A stretch of 64,000 nt of DNA from Mycobacteriales bacterium (GCA_018376445.1 JAHABL010000008.1:70738-134737); one strand, 5' to 3'; shown: positions 8,629 to 17,966, counted from the first letter of the stretch. Notes: a model not told the origin generated them from the letters alone. A program made the numbers and translations.

Positions 8629-10254
8629 TTAGTCGGCGATGAGGGTATCCAATGTCAGGTCAGGTAGTTCCTTCTGCAGATAGTTGAGACGCCACTTGTC
8701 GCTAATGAGGGCAATGAGTTCGCCATCCTGGCGGGTAAAGATCTCCACTCCTCGCTGGCGGCCTAGTTCTGGGGCGGAAGCGGCATCAGTGCGCCGGGCC
8801 ACCGTGTAGGGGATGTTCTCTACCACGGTCTCCACGTTATATTCGGCACGCATCCGGGCCTGTACGACCTCAAACTGCAGTACACCGACGGCTGCCATGA
8901 CTGGGTTGGATTCGCCGCGGAGATCATTGGTGAGGATCTGGACGACGCCCTCTGCACCCAGCTCGTCAACCGCTTTGCGGAACTGTTTGTATTTTGAAAG
9001 GGATGCGGCCCGCAAGGTGGCGAAGTGTTCTGGGGAGAAGGCGGGGATAGGCGGGTACTGTGCTTTCTTTCCCTTGTAGAGAGTGTCACCGGGCGCCAAC
9101 CCGAGGGCATTGACGAGACCCACCACATCACCTGGGTAGGCGGTTTCTACCGTTTCACGATCACGACCAAAGACGGTGAGCGCGTATTTCGTGGCGAAAG
9201 GTTTGTTGGTTTGTGCGTGGGTGACCACCATGCCGCGCTCGAATTCTCCACTGACGACACGCATGAAGGCGAGCCGGTCACGATGCGCCGAGTCCATGCC
9301 CGCCTGGACTTTAAAGATGACGGCAGAGAAGTCGTCCTCAAGGTCGTGGTAGGTGCCGGAAATATCGTCTCGGCCGGCCGGATGTGGGGCAAGGCCGACA
9401 ATGCTGTCGAGGATCTGATGTACACCAAAATTGAGTTTTGCAGACGCGAAGATGACGGGGGAGGTTTCTCCAGCTAAAAACAGTTCTTCGTCATGGACTT
9501 GTCCCATTTCGGCCAGCAAGGTGGATTCTTCCACGGCGGTAGCCCAGTCGTCCCCCCGGTGAGCTTCCGCGTCAGTCGGGCTGAAGTACTCTTCCGGGGC
9601 AATGGTGGAGCCGCCGGCGGTACGCGTGAACTCGATGTATTCATTGGGGTAACCGGCAGCATCGAGGCGGGCGAGACCGTGGAAATCGCCGGCGATACCG
9701 ACTGGCCAGAAGATAGGGGTGGGGGTGAGGTCGATTTCCGCAGCGATTTCATCCAGCAGCTCGAGTGGGCTTTTCCCGGGGCGGTCCCACTTATTGACGA
9801 CGGTGATGATGGGAATGTTGCGCGATTTGCATACTCGGAAGAGTTTGAGAGTCTGCGGCTCCAAGCCTTTTGCAGCGTCGATGAGCATGAGGGCTCCGTC
9901 GACGGCGGTGAGGACGCGGTAGGTGTCTTCCGAGAAGTCGGAGTGGCCGGGGGTGTCAACGAGGTTGATGACGTAGGGTTCACCATCGCCGGTAGCTCCC
10001 TGCGACCCTGCGGGGAGATATTCGAATTGGAGAGCGGTGGAGGAGACCGAGATTCCACGAGCCTGTTCCATCTCCATCCAGTCTGACACTGTCGCTTTGC
10101 GGCCGGCTTTACCGTGAACAGCGCCGGCCTCATTGATGACGTGTGCGTGCAGGGCGAGTGCTTCCGTGAGCGTCGATTTACCAGCGTCTGGGTGAGAGAT
10201 GATGGCGAAGGTACGGCGACGGCGCGCTTCGACGGTAGGGGAAAGAGCATTCAC
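8629..10254 (-). CDS. prfC: peptide chain release factor 3
   Basis: 541 residues of translational GTPase. The P-loop SHPDAGKST (near residues 20-28), the DTPGHSDFSEDT G3 motif and NKWDR G4 motif identify RF3. RF3 recycles RF1/RF2 from the ribosome after termination. The start is a GTG at 10254, preceded on the minus strand by AGGACCTCCTC. The length is normal (about 530 residues). It is the last gene of a leftward group rplY-pth-prfC that ends at the 8.6-kb hairpin. Confidence 0.95.
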   Translation of the reverse strand: MNALSPTVEARRRRTFAIISHPDAGKSTLTEALALHAHVINEAGAVHGKAGRKATVSDWMEMEQARGISVSSTALQFEYLPAGSQGATGDGEPYVINLVDTPGHSDFSEDTYRVLTAVDGALMLIDAAKGLEPQTLKLFRVCKSRNIPIITVVNKWDRPGKSPLELLDEIAAEIDLTPTPIFWPVGIAGDFHGLARLDAAGYPNEYIEFTRTAGGSTIAPEEYFSPTDAEAHRGDDWATAVEESTLLAEMGQVHDEELFLAGETSPVIFASAKLNFGVHQILDSIVGLAPHPAGRDDISGTYHDLEDDFSAVIFKVQAGMDSAHRDRLAFMRVVSGEFERGMVVTHAQTNKPFATKYALTVFGRDRETVETAYPGDVVGLVNALGLAPGDTLYKGKKAQYPPIPAFSPEHFATLRAASLSKYKQFRKAVDELGAEGVVQILTNDLRGESNPVMAAVGVLQFEVVQARMRAEYNVETVVENIPYTVARRTDAASAPELGRQRGVEIFTRQDGELIALISDKWRLNYLQKELPDLTLDTLIAD

Positions 10255-10332
10255 GAGGAGGTCCTTGAGATGTGGTGTCAGAGTGGCGGTGTCAGAGTAG
10301 CAGTGACAGCTGAGGATGGTGCCGAAGGCGGG

Positions 10333-10953
10333 TTAGCGACGGGCGTGTACTCGGTTTTGGGTAGCGGCAATGCCATCTCGGAGGAGGAGCTCAACGACGT
10401 CGGCAGCTTCTTGAATGGTCACTCCCACTTCTTCGCAGTCGCGAGCGGAAAGCTGCTTGAGAACGTAAGCAGCCGGGTCCATGCGTCCGGGGGGACGTCC
10501 GATGCCAATTCGGACACGCACATAGTCTTTTGTGCCCAGATGTTGGGTCATGGATTTGAGTCCGTTGTGTCCGCCTTCGCCACCTCCACGCTTGACGCGC
10601 AGAGTGTTGTCGGTGAGGTCTAGATCATCGTGGAGGACGATGATGTTGGTGGCGGGGATGCTGTAGAACTTTGCGGTTGCTGCCACGGCTCGTCCGGAAT
10701 CATTCATGAAGGTCCCAGATTTCATGAGGATGACGGGTGTGCCATTGAGCGTGCCACGCCCCACCAGGGCGTTGGTGCGCTTATTGGGGGAGAGGGACAC
10801 TGAGGGACTAGTGCGTGTGCATAGCTCATCAAGCACCATATAGCCCACGTTGTGACGGGTGAGCTCATACTGTGGACCGGGGTTCCCGAGGCCTACCAGC
10901 AGGATAGGGCCAGGGACGGTGTTGATGTCGGGAATCTGAGGACTGGGACTCAT
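10333..10953 (-). CDS. pth: peptidyl-tRNA hydrolase
   Basis: 206 residues. The N-terminal core LLVGLGNPGPQYELTRHNVGY carries the catalytic Asn-His pair of Pth (N in GLGNPG and H in TRHNVG), and HDDLDL with the GGGGHNGLKS-like segment follows. The enzyme releases peptides from tRNAs that drop off ribosomes. It lies next to rplY, the standard order in this bacterial group. Confidence 0.95.
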   Translation of the reverse strand: MSPSPQIPDINTVPGPILLVGLGNPGPQYELTRHNVGYMVLDELCTRTSPSVSLSPNKRTNALVGRGTLNGTPVILMKSGTFMNDSGRAVAATAKFYSIPATNIIVLHDDLDLTDNTLRVKRGGGEGGHNGLKSMTQHLGTKDYVRVRIGIGRPPGRMDPAAYVLKQLSARDCEEVGVTIQEAADVVELLLRDGIAATQNRVHARR

Positions 10954-11022
10954 AATGCCTCTATTCTCTCACGTTTCCGGCAGGTAGGGCTATTTGTGAT
11001 GAGACTGTGGGGGAGGACAGAA

Positions 11023-11059
11023 CGGAAGCCCCAGCTGGCGTGAACCAGTGGGGCTTCCG
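11023..11059 (-). terminator. hairpin after rplY
   Basis: A near-perfect stem formed by 11023-11038 (CGGAAGCCCCAGCTGG) and 11045-11059, with one unpaired base. It lies 24 bp after the rplY stop and should reduce read-through into pth. Confidence 0.6.
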
Positions 11060-11082
11060 GAGAGGTAAAGGGAAAGAGTTGT

Positions 11083-11709
11083 TTACTCTTCTGCGGCGGC
11101 CTCGTCGTCAGCTGTCTCAGCAGACTCAGTGCTGGCCTCTTCGTCAGTGGCGGACTCGGTGTCAGCTTCTTCTTCGAAGGTGACGTTGACGAGGAGCAGT
11201 TCGGGATCGTCGACGAGTTCGACGTTTTCGGGCAGCTTCACGTCGGCAGCGGTGATGGCGCTACCGGCTTCCAGGCCCTCCACGGAGATGACGAGATCTT
11301 CCGGAATGTTGAGGGCGTCAGCGTTGACTTTGAGGACGTCAAGTTCCACCAGGAGGGTGGCACCGGGGGCAACTTCGCCTTCCACGAGCAGCGGAACCTC
11401 GACCTCAACCTTTTCGCCCTTCTTGACGGTGAGGAAGTCGACGTGTTCGATTTCGCGGGTGAGGGGGTTTTGGGCGATGGACTTTACCAGCGCAGTGGTC
11501 TCCTTGCCATCGATGTCGAGAGCGATAACAGCGTTGACGCCCTCTTCACGCACGATGGCGAGGAAGCCCAGGTTGTCGATGGCTACGTGGATAGGGTCAG
11601 CACCGTGGCCGTACACAACGGCGGGAATGTTGCCGGCGCGGCGGGTACGACGAGCGGCGCCCTTGCCGAACTCGGTACGGGTGGGGGCGGCGAGAGTCTT
11701 CTGTGCCAT
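11083..11709 (-). CDS. rplY: 50S ribosomal protein L25/general stress protein Ctc
   Basis: 208 residues from the ATG at 11709, which is preceded by GAGGAGAAC. The N-terminal L25 beta-barrel binds 5S rRNA (RTEFGKGAARRTRRAGNIPAVVYG), and the TL5/Ctc C-terminal domain follows. The last 35 residues are an acidic Glu/Asp/Ala-rich tail, typical of actinobacterial Ctc. A longer in-frame start ten codons upstream is less likely because it would lie within the ribosome-binding site. It heads the leftward rplY-pth-prfC group. Confidence 0.93.
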   Translation of the reverse strand: MAQKTLAAPTRTEFGKGAARRTRRAGNIPAVVYGHGADPIHVAIDNLGFLAIVREEGVNAVIALDIDGKETTALVKSIAQNPLTREIEHVDFLTVKKGEKVEVEVPLLVEGEVAPGATLLVELDVLKVNADALNIPEDLVISVEGLEAGSAITAADVKLPENVELVDDPELLLVNVTFEEEADTESATDEEASTESAETADDEAAAEE

Positions 11710-11986
11710 AGTAATGTTCTCCTCTAGCTGTGATGTCACAGGTGTGAGCGGAAAGTGCTACACAAAGATTTTCATCGCGGCGAGGCACCCAACACGGCCG
11801 CGGGATCGGAGAACCCGAGACAATCGCGTCGATAACGGCTGTTTTCAGCCCTCGCCGAGATAACGAGATAAGTGTACAGGACAAGCGTAGCTGCTCCCAA
11901 CTCGCAAGGATGAACGTCCGCTGCCGCGATGAAGAGGAACCGGGTAGGATTTTGGCAACGTCTGTGAAGAGAAAGCGGAAAAGAAC

Positions 11987-12181
11987 ATGACGATGGGTTG
12001 GATGATTACCCTTCTGGTGGTCTTTGCCATCGTGGGCATCGCGATGGGGACGGTGTGGGTGTGGACTGGTCATCGGAAGCCCGGTGATATTGCTATCGCC
12101 TGCATTCTTGCCTTAGCAGCATGGTTATTGCTCACCACGATTCTGCTGTTTGCCACGGGGGATATTAAGGGAGGTTTGTGA
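11987..12181 (+). CDS. small two-TM membrane protein, unknown
   Basis: 64 residues with two hydrophobic stretches (about 5-25 and 34-56) separated by a short polar loop, TGHRKPGD. I do not recognise the family. The ATG follows GAGAAAGCGG at a loose distance. Its TGA overlaps the ATG of the next small membrane gene by one base (TGATG), so the two are translationally coupled and may form a complex. A shared role with the neighbouring rplY or prs is not apparent. About 280 bp upstream, up to rplY, hold only presumed divergent promoters. Confidence 0.6.
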   Translation: MTMGWMITLLVVFAIVGIAMGTVWVWTGHRKPGDIAIACILALAAWLLLTTILLFATGDIKGGL

Positions 12182-12378
12182 TGGCCGTCGGTCCGGGAAT
12201 CGTTATCCCGCTCATCGCCATTGTGCTGGGCATCATTGCAGGTGTGCTTATCATGCGTGAGTATCCGTTGAACCAAGGCCGTTTCGCGGATGTCGCAGCA
12301 GGCGCGTTTATCGCTGTCGTGGTGTTCGGCATGGTATTGCTCACCAGCGCCTACATCGCTCTACTAGTAGCGAAATAG
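12181..12378 (+). CDS. small two-TM membrane protein, unknown
   Basis: 65 residues starting at ATG 12181, with AAGGGAGG eight bases upstream. Two membrane segments (about 5-24 and 38-62) flank a polar linker that contains REYPLNQGRF. It is coupled to the preceding 64-residue gene through the TGATG overlap. No family is recognised. The pair resembles small paired integral membrane proteins in architecture only; no function is proposed. Confidence 0.6.
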   Translation: MAVGPGIVIPLIAIVLGIIAGVLIMREYPLNQGRFADVAAGAFIAVVVFGMVLLTSAYIALLVAK

Positions 12379-12439
12379 ACTTCGCCGCCTAGACACCACT
12401 GCGGGCGTAGTGGGCTCCATACCCGCCATGAGTAGAACA

Positions 12440-12474
12440 AGAAGCGGCTACCGAGAGGGTCGATAGCCGCTTCT
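12440..12474. terminator. bidirectional terminator between small membrane pair and prs
   Basis: A perfect 11-bp stem, AGAAGCGGCTA at 12440-12450 and its complement at 12464-12474, between converging genes. Confidence 0.7.
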
Positions 12475-12497
12475 GTGGGATAGTCCGGGAAAAAGTC

Positions 12498-13475
12498 TTA
12501 GGCGCCTTCAAAAAGAGCAGTCACTGAACCATTGTTGAAAATCTCACTGATGGTCGCTGCTAGTAGCGGCGCCATCGACAGAACTGTGAGGTTATCGAAC
12601 TGGTGCTCCTCCGGGATGGGCAGCGTATTCGTAGTGATGACTTCCTTGGCGCCGCAGTTGGCGAGGCGCTCTGCTGCCGGGTCGGAGAAAACGCCGTGCG
12701 TGCAGGCGATAACAACGTCGCCTGCACCCGCTTCCTTGAGGACCTTGACGGCACCAGCAATGGTGCCACCGGTGTCGATCATATCGTCAATGAGGACGCA
12801 GGTGCGGCCTTTCACGTCACCGATGACGCGGTGGGCAACGACCTGGTTGGCGACGCGTGGATCGCGCGTCTTGTGGACGAAGGCTAGCGGTGCGCCATCA
12901 AGAATATTGGCCCACTTTTCGGCGACCTTCACACGGCCAGCGTCGGGGGATACAACCACCATATTCTTGGTACCGTAGTTGTCCTTCACATACTGGGCGA
13001 GTTGCCCCATGGCGTGCATGTGGTCGACCGGGCCGTCGAAGAAGCCTTGGATCTGATCGGTATGCAGGTCGACTGCTACGATGCGGTCGGCGCCAGCGGT
13101 CTTCAGCAGGTCTGCAATCAGGCGGGCAGACACGGGTTCACGGCCCATGTGCTTTTTATCCTGACGAGCGTAGGGATAGAAGGGCAGAATCGCGGTGATG
13201 TGGTTAGCAGAACCGCGCTTTAAAGCATCAATCATGATGAGCAGTTCCACCAGCCACTCGTTGAGCGGAGCCGGGAAGCTCTGGATGACGAACGCATCCG
13301 TACCACGTACGGACTCCTCGTAGCGGACGAAGATTTCCCCATTGGCAAAGTTGCGCATGGTGGTCTTCGTGAGGGTGACACCAAGCTCTTGTGCTACTTC
13401 CTCGGCGAGCTCCGGGTGTGCACGCCCGGAGATGAGAATGAGGTTCTTTTCCTGAGGGCTGCATTTACTGGACAA
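12498..13475 (-). CDS. prs: ribose-phosphate pyrophosphokinase
   Basis: 325 residues. SGRAHPELAEEVA near the N-terminus, the KRGSANHITAILPFYPYARQDK ATP-site segment (in parts) and the PRPP loop VLIDDMIDTGGT identify PRPP synthase. It makes PRPP for purines, pyrimidines, His, Trp and decaprenyl-phosphoryl-arabinose in mycolata. Only a TTG (13475) gives the expected N-terminus; GAGGATAAC lies about 12 bases upstream, so the start signal is weak. It follows glmU by about 100 bp, the usual glmU-prs order. Confidence 0.94.
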   Translation of the reverse strand: MSSKCSPQEKNLILISGRAHPELAEEVAQELGVTLTKTTMRNFANGEIFVRYEESVRGTDAFVIQSFPAPLNEWLVELLIMIDALKRGSANHITAILPFYPYARQDKKHMGREPVSARLIADLLKTAGADRIVAVDLHTDQIQGFFDGPVDHMHAMGQLAQYVKDNYGTKNMVVVSPDAGRVKVAEKWANILDGAPLAFVHKTRDPRVANQVVAHRVIGDVKGRTCVLIDDMIDTGGTIAGAVKVLKEAGAGDVVIACTHGVFSDPAAERLANCGAKEVITTNTLPIPEEHQFDNLTVLSMAPLLAATISEIFNNGSVTALFEGA

Positions 13476-13579
13476 AGGGAATCGTTATCCTCAATTGCGG
13501 TATCGGTAGGTAGTTTCAACGTTAGTGGATGGAGGGCCTTCTCGATAAATTTTCACTACCGGGAGCCTCTCCCCGGAAG

Positions 13580-15079
13580 CTACTCTGCAGAGTTCTCGGC
13601 AGAGTCGTTGTCGGGCTCTGTAGCTGCGGTTTCTGCCTGAGCTTGGGTGGCAGCAGTTGCCGCCGCGGTACCAGCACGGTGGTCGAGCACCCAGTCCTTG
13701 ACGATACGTTGAGGGGCATCGCTGTAGGTGAGAGCTCCGGGTGGTACATCGCGGCGAATAACCGTGCCGGCTCCGGAGTAGACGCCGTCACCCACTGTCA
13801 CGGGGGCAACGTACATAGTGTCGGACCCCATCCTTACATGGGAACCGATAGTGGTGTGGTGTTTGTGCACGCCGTCGTAGTTCACAAAGACGCTAGCTGC
13901 CCCAATATTGGAGTACTCACCCACAGTCGCATCGCCCACATAGCTGAGGTGCGGGACTTTCGTGCCGCGACCAATGGTGGCGTTTTTCATTTCCGTGAAA
14001 GTACCCATCTTCGATTCAGGTCCCAGATTGGTGCCAGGACGCAGGTACGCCCAGGGTCCCACCGTGGCGCCGTCACCGATCACTGCGTCGGATCCATGGG
14101 CGCGAACCACCTCAGCGTCACGCCCCACCGTGATATTGGTGAGAGAGCAGTCAGGGCCAATGGTGGCGCCTTCAGCTACTGTCGTGGTGCCATGGAGCTG
14201 GCAGCCCGGCAAAATAGTGACATCCCGGGAAAGTTCCACATCGACGTCAATCCACGTGTTGAGAGGATCGACAATGGTGACGCCCTCCGTCATCCAGTGG
14301 GTGAGAATGCGGCGGTTCATCTCCGCAGCGACTTCGGCCATCTGCACACGATTATTGACGCCGGCGACAACGAAGGCGTCATCAAGGCGGTGTGCACGTA
14401 CCGGACGGTCTGCTTGGCGGGCGATAGAAATAACATCGGTGAGATAGAGTTCGCCCTGCTCATTATTGGTATCGAGGAGTTCTAGGGAACGCCGCAGTTG
14501 GGTTGCATCAAATGCGTACACGCCCGAGTTCACCTCGTTGATGACCTTCTCGTCCTCGCTGGCGTCCGCCTGCTCGACGATAGACAGGACTTCACCGTTA
14601 GAGTTGCGGACGATGCGACCATAGCCCGTAGGGTCGGGAACGGTGGCTGTCAAGACCGTGACAGCCGGGCGCGGGTGCTGGTCATGGACATCTAAGAGGT
14701 CATGCAAGGTGGCGGAGTCCAACATTGGCACATCGGACGTTGTCACCAGGATGGTGCCGGTGAAATCCTCCGGCAAGGCGGACAAACCGCACATCACAGC
14801 ATGGCCGGTGCCGTTCTGTTCTTCCTGCACGGCAGTGAGGACGGGGCGGTTGAGTTCTTCGGCAATATCCGCCACCGCCTGCTGCACACGTTCCCGCTGG
14901 TGACCCGTCACCACCACAATATGGTGTGGAGAGACGCCAGCGGCCGCGTGGACCGCATGCGACAGCATGGAGCGGCCACATAATTCATGGAGCATCTTGG
15001 GGGTGGAGGACTTCATTCGCGTGCCCAGACCGGCCGCCAGAATAATAAAGGCGATGGGCGATGCAGCAGTTTTAGACAT
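13580..15079 (-). CDS. glmU: bifunctional N-acetylglucosamine-1-phosphate uridyltransferase / glucosamine-1-phosphate acetyltransferase
   Basis: 499 residues from the ATG at 15079, which has GAGGGA just upstream; an upstream ATG would add 18 residues before the conserved start. The N-terminal uridyltransferase half opens with ILAAGLGTRMKS. The C-terminal half is a left-handed beta-helix of hexapeptide repeats with the acetyl-CoA site region GAASVFVNYDG. The tail beyond residue 475 is Ala/Glu-rich and disordered. GlmU makes UDP-GlcNAc for peptidoglycan and arabinogalactan linkage. It pairs with prs on the minus strand. Confidence 0.95.
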   Translation of the reverse strand: MSKTAASPIAFIILAAGLGTRMKSSTPKMLHELCGRSMLSHAVHAAAGVSPHHIVVVTGHQRERVQQAVADIAEELNRPVLTAVQEEQNGTGHAVMCGLSALPEDFTGTILVTTSDVPMLDSATLHDLLDVHDQHPRPAVTVLTATVPDPTGYGRIVRNSNGEVLSIVEQADASEDEKVINEVNSGVYAFDATQLRRSLELLDTNNEQGELYLTDVISIARQADRPVRAHRLDDAFVVAGVNNRVQMAEVAAEMNRRILTHWMTEGVTIVDPLNTWIDVDVELSRDVTILPGCQLHGTTTVAEGATIGPDCSLTNITVGRDAEVVRAHGSDAVIGDGATVGPWAYLRPGTNLGPESKMGTFTEMKNATIGRGTKVPHLSYVGDATVGEYSNIGAASVFVNYDGVHKHHTTIGSHVRMGSDTMYVAPVTVGDGVYSGAGTVIRRDVPPGALTYSDAPQRIVKDWVLDHRAGTAAATAATQAQAETAATEPDNDSAENSAE

Positions 15080-15241
15080 AAATCCCTCTGCGCTCGGAAA
15101 GATGATCTCTTCCATCTTACGTTTTTTCATCATGGTGAACGAAACTCGTCACGCTCGCATTCAACCGGGCAGTATGGAAACATCAGAACCAACGGTTTGC
15201 CCGTTGGAGCGTTAACTAGCACTACGAAAGAGGAGCCCCTC

Positions 15242-16174
15242 ATGGCTATTTACAACGACGTCACCGAAACCATCGGCAATACTCCGCTCGTGCGGCTCAA
15301 CCGGCTGACCGCCAATGCTGGCGCCACCGTGCTCGCCAAGCTCGAGTACTTTAACCCCGCCAACTCTGTGAAAGACCGGATTGGACGCGCCATTATTGAC
15401 GCTGCAGAGAAGTCGGGCGAGCTGAAGGCTGGCGGCACCATTGTGGAAGGCACTTCCGGAAACACCGGCATCGCGCTCGCGATGGTCGGCGCGGCTCGCG
15501 GCTACAAGGTTATTCTCACCATGCCGGAGACCATGTCGAAGGAGCGACAGGTGATGCTCAAGGCTTTCGGTGCTGAGATTGAACTCACACCGGGAGCCGA
15601 CGGTATGCAAGGCGCGGTTGATCGCGCTAAGGAGATTGTGTCCTCCACCCCCAACTCCATCCTGGCCAGCCAGTTTGCCAACCCTGCCAACCCCGAGATC
15701 CACCGCCAGACCACCGCGCAGGAAATCCTCCGCGACACCGACGGCAAGGTGGATATTTTTGTGGCCGGGGTTGGTACCGGCGGTACCCTCACCGGTGTCG
15801 GTCAGGAACTCAAGAAGGCCAATCCGGATGTGCAGATTGTGCTGGTTGAGCCGGCCGGCTCCCCGCTTCTCTCGGAAGGCCACGCCGGCCCCCACAAGAT
15901 CCAGGGTTTGGGCGCTAACTTCGTCCCCGACGTGTTGGACCGTGAGGTCTACAGTGAAGTGATTGACGTTACAGACGAGGACGCGGTGGCGGCAGCCCGC
16001 AAGGCGGGGCGAGAGGAAGGCATCCTGGGTGGTATCTCGGCAGGTGCCGCTCTCTACGCTGCCCTGCAGGTAGCAGAACGGCCGGAGAATGAGGGCAAGA
16101 ACATCGTCGTCATCATTCCGGACTTTGGCGAGCGCTACGTTTCTACCATCCTCTTCGACGATATTCGCGACTAG
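15242..16174 (+). CDS. cysK: cysteine synthase A (O-acetylserine sulfhydrylase)
   Basis: 310 residues from the ATG at 15242 with GAGGAGCC upstream. The PLP lysine lies in NPANSVKDRIG (near residues 38-48), and the substrate loop EGTSGNTGIALA and the glycine-rich phosphate loop GVGTGGT are intact. CysK condenses O-acetylserine with sulfide to cysteine, and binds CysE through the CysE C-terminal isoleucine. cysE follows 96 bp later behind a perfect hairpin, so the pathway is clustered. Confidence 0.96.
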   Translation: MAIYNDVTETIGNTPLVRLNRLTANAGATVLAKLEYFNPANSVKDRIGRAIIDAAEKSGELKAGGTIVEGTSGNTGIALAMVGAARGYKVILTMPETMSKERQVMLKAFGAEIELTPGADGMQGAVDRAKEIVSSTPNSILASQFANPANPEIHRQTTAQEILRDTDGKVDIFVAGVGTGGTLTGVGQELKKANPDVQIVLVEPAGSPLLSEGHAGPHKIQGLGANFVPDVLDREVYSEVIDVTDEDAVAAARKAGREEGILGGISAGAALYAALQVAERPENEGKNIVVIIPDFGERYVSTILFDDIRD

Positions 16175-16210
16175 TCGTTTCCTTTCTTTCCACTCGCTGA
16201 AAACGATAGG

Positions 16211-16250
16211 ATCAGAGAAGTTCCGCGCATTCTTGCGGAACTTCTCTGAT
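16211..16250 (+). terminator. 16-bp perfect hairpin between cysK and cysE
   Basis: ATCAGAGAAGTTCCGC at 16211-16226 pairs without mismatch with 16235-16250 around an 8-base loop. It ends 20 bases before the cysE start. It may be a partial terminator or a processing site that sets a cysK excess over cysE. The following bases GTTTATAAGG are only weakly T-rich. Confidence 0.6.
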
Positions 16251-16270
16251 GTTTATAAGGGGAGCTTCAC

Positions 16271-16855
16271 GTGAATATTCTCGCGCTCATCCGCGAAGAT
16301 CTGCAGAATGCGCGTGCGCATGACCCCGCCTCCCGCGGGGATCTTGAAAACGCCCTGGTGTATTCCGGCCTTCATGCTATCTGGGCGTACCGTGTGTTTC
16401 ACGCCATGTGGCAGATTCAACCTCTCCGGCCTTTTGCCCGGCTGGGCTCCCAGATCGTCCGTTCCCTCACCGGTATCGAGATTCATCCCGGCGCTACTAT
16501 TGGACGTCGTTTCTTCATTGACCATGGCATGGGCGTTGTCATTGGTGAGACAGCTGAGGTAGGAGACGATGTCATGCTCTACCACGGTGTTACTCTCGGC
16601 GGGCGTTCCCTCGTTACCGGCAAGCGCCACCCCACTGTGGGGAATCGTGTCCAGGTGGGCTGTGGCGCCAAAGTACTTGGTCCGGTCGTTATCGGAGATG
16701 ACTGTGCTATCGGTGCTAATGCAGTAGTCGTCCATGATGCTCCGCCAAATTCGATCCTGATTGGCATCCCCGCAGAGGTGCGCCAGCGTGGTGCCGACCA
16801 GACGGAGCTCTTGGTGGATCCCGCTGAATACATTGATCCGGCGATCTACATTTAA
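16271..16855 (+). CDS. cysE: serine O-acetyltransferase
   Basis: 194 residues, starting at GTG 16271 with AAGGGGAGC upstream. The C-terminal half is a hexapeptide-repeat acyltransferase with the catalytic HPGATIGRRFFIDHGMGVVIGE-like region (two His residues visible) and a VTLGG turn. The protein ends in Ala-Ile-Tyr-Ile; the terminal isoleucine is what docks into the CysK active site in the cysteine synthase complex. It makes O-acetylserine from serine and acetyl-CoA. The short form (about 190 residues) is typical of actinobacteria. Confidence 0.95.
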   Translation: MNILALIREDLQNARAHDPASRGDLENALVYSGLHAIWAYRVFHAMWQIQPLRPFARLGSQIVRSLTGIEIHPGATIGRRFFIDHGMGVVIGETAEVGDDVMLYHGVTLGGRSLVTGKRHPTVGNRVQVGCGAKVLGPVVIGDDCAIGANAVVVHDAPPNSILIGIPAEVRQRGADQTELLVDPAEYIDPAIYI

Positions 16856-16886
16856 CGCCCGCGTTCCCCTCACCCCCAATAAACAG

Positions 16887-16916
16887 TGCCCCACCTGTCA
16901 TTCTGCAGGTGGGGCA
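16887..16916. terminator. bidirectional terminator after cysE
   Basis: A perfect 11-bp stem, TGCCCCACCTG at 16887-16897 and its complement at 16906-16916. It lies between cysE and the converging tRNA-Gln. Confidence 0.72.
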
Positions 16917-16970
16917 TAGCTACGGTGACAGTCGCGGTACCCGGAGGGCAGGTACCAGACGGAGGAAAAG

Positions 16971-17045
16971 TGGCTCTCCCGCCAGGACTCGAACCTAGAA
17001 TGACTGGACCAAAACCAGTAGTGTTGCCTATTACACCACGGGAGA
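16971..17045 (-). tRNA. tRNA-Gln (anticodon UUG)
   Basis: Read on the minus strand, a 7-bp acceptor stem TCTCCCG/CGGGAGA, an anticodon arm ACTGG-TTTTGGT-CCAGT with anticodon TTG, a T-arm with GGTTCGAGTCC and an encoded CCA form a complete cloverleaf. The anticodon decodes CAA/CAG glutamine codons. Confidence 0.93.
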
Positions 17046-17096
17046 TTGTCTGTACCGTTATGCGACAAACTTTAGAGGCATGCCTCCGAAGCTTTC

Positions 17097-17966
17097 TTAG
17101 TGTAACCCATCGAGCAGGGCTAACAGGTAATCGCCATAGCCAGATGAGGTGTGTCGGGCTGCTAAGGACCGTAATTGGGGGTCATCAATCAGCCCCAGAC
17201 GCCACGCCACTTCTTCGGGGGCTCCAATCTTCTGCCCCTGGCGTTGCTCGACCGCACGCACATAGTCGCCTGCACTCATCAGGTCATCCACAGTGCCCGT
17301 GTCCATCCAACAGGTTCCGCGGGGAAGTACCTCGACGTGCAGTTTCCCCGCATCCAGATAGTGGCGGTTGACATCGGTGATTTCATACTCGCCGCGGGGG
17401 GACTTCTCCAGATTCCGCGCGACGTCAATCACCGAGTTGTCATAGAAGTAGAGGCCGGGGATCGCGAAGGGAGAGCGCGGATGCGCAGGTTTCTCCTCGA
17501 TTGATAAGGCGGTGCCGGTGGCATCAAACTCCACCACGCCATAGGCTTGCGGCTCACGCACTTGGTACGCAAAGATCGCCCCGCCCTCGACGTGAGAGAA
17601 ACGCCGCAGCTGAGTGCCAAGACGCGGACCGTAGAAAATATTGTCGCCCAGGATCAGTGCAACTCGTTCCTCCCCAATGAAATCTGCACCAAGCACAAAG
17701 GCCTGCGCGAGCCCTTCAGGAGCATCCTGCGACAGGTAATGGAGTCGCACACCCAGGTGGCTACCGTCACCCAACAAGCGCTCGAATTGTGGCCGATCTA
17801 CCGGGGTGGTGATGATGAGGATGTCCTCTATGCCCGCCAGCATAAGAGTGGAGAGCGGATAGTAGATCATGGGCTTGTCGTAGACGGGGAGTAGCTGCTT
17901 GCTGACTGCCGTCGTCATCGGAAAAAGACGCGACCCCGTGCCGCCCGCCAGAATGATGCCACGCAT
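17097..17966 (-). CDS. rmlA: glucose-1-phosphate thymidylyltransferase
   Basis: 289 residues. The nucleotidyltransferase signature GIILAGGTGSRLFP (residues 3-16), then KQLLPVYDKPMIYYPLS (in parts), LGDNIFYG and EEKP motifs define RmlA/RfbA. It makes dTDP-glucose, the first step to dTDP-rhamnose, which mycolata need for the rhamnosyl linker between peptidoglycan and arabinogalactan. The other rml genes are not in this window. Its ATG is only 22 bp from the divergent mfd start, so the two promoters must overlap coding sequence or each other. Confidence 0.94.
   Translation of the reverse strand: MRGIILAGGTGSRLFPMTTAVSKQLLPVYDKPMIYYPLSTLMLAGIEDILIITTPVDRPQFERLLGDGSHLGVRLHYLSQDAPEGLAQAFVLGADFIGEERVALILGDNIFYGPRLGTQLRRFSHVEGGAIFAYQVREPQAYGVVEFDATGTALSIEEKPAHPRSPFAIPGLYFYDNSVIDVARNLEKSPRGEYEITDVNRHYLDAGKLHVEVLPRGTCWMDTGTVDDLMSAGDYVRAVEQRQGQKIGAPEEVAWRLGLIDDPQLRSLAARHTSSGYGDYLLALLDGLH

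Noticed and set aside
9493..10086. 197-residue plus-strand protein opposite prfC
   Set aside because: Antisense shadow of a strongly conserved gene; no motifs.
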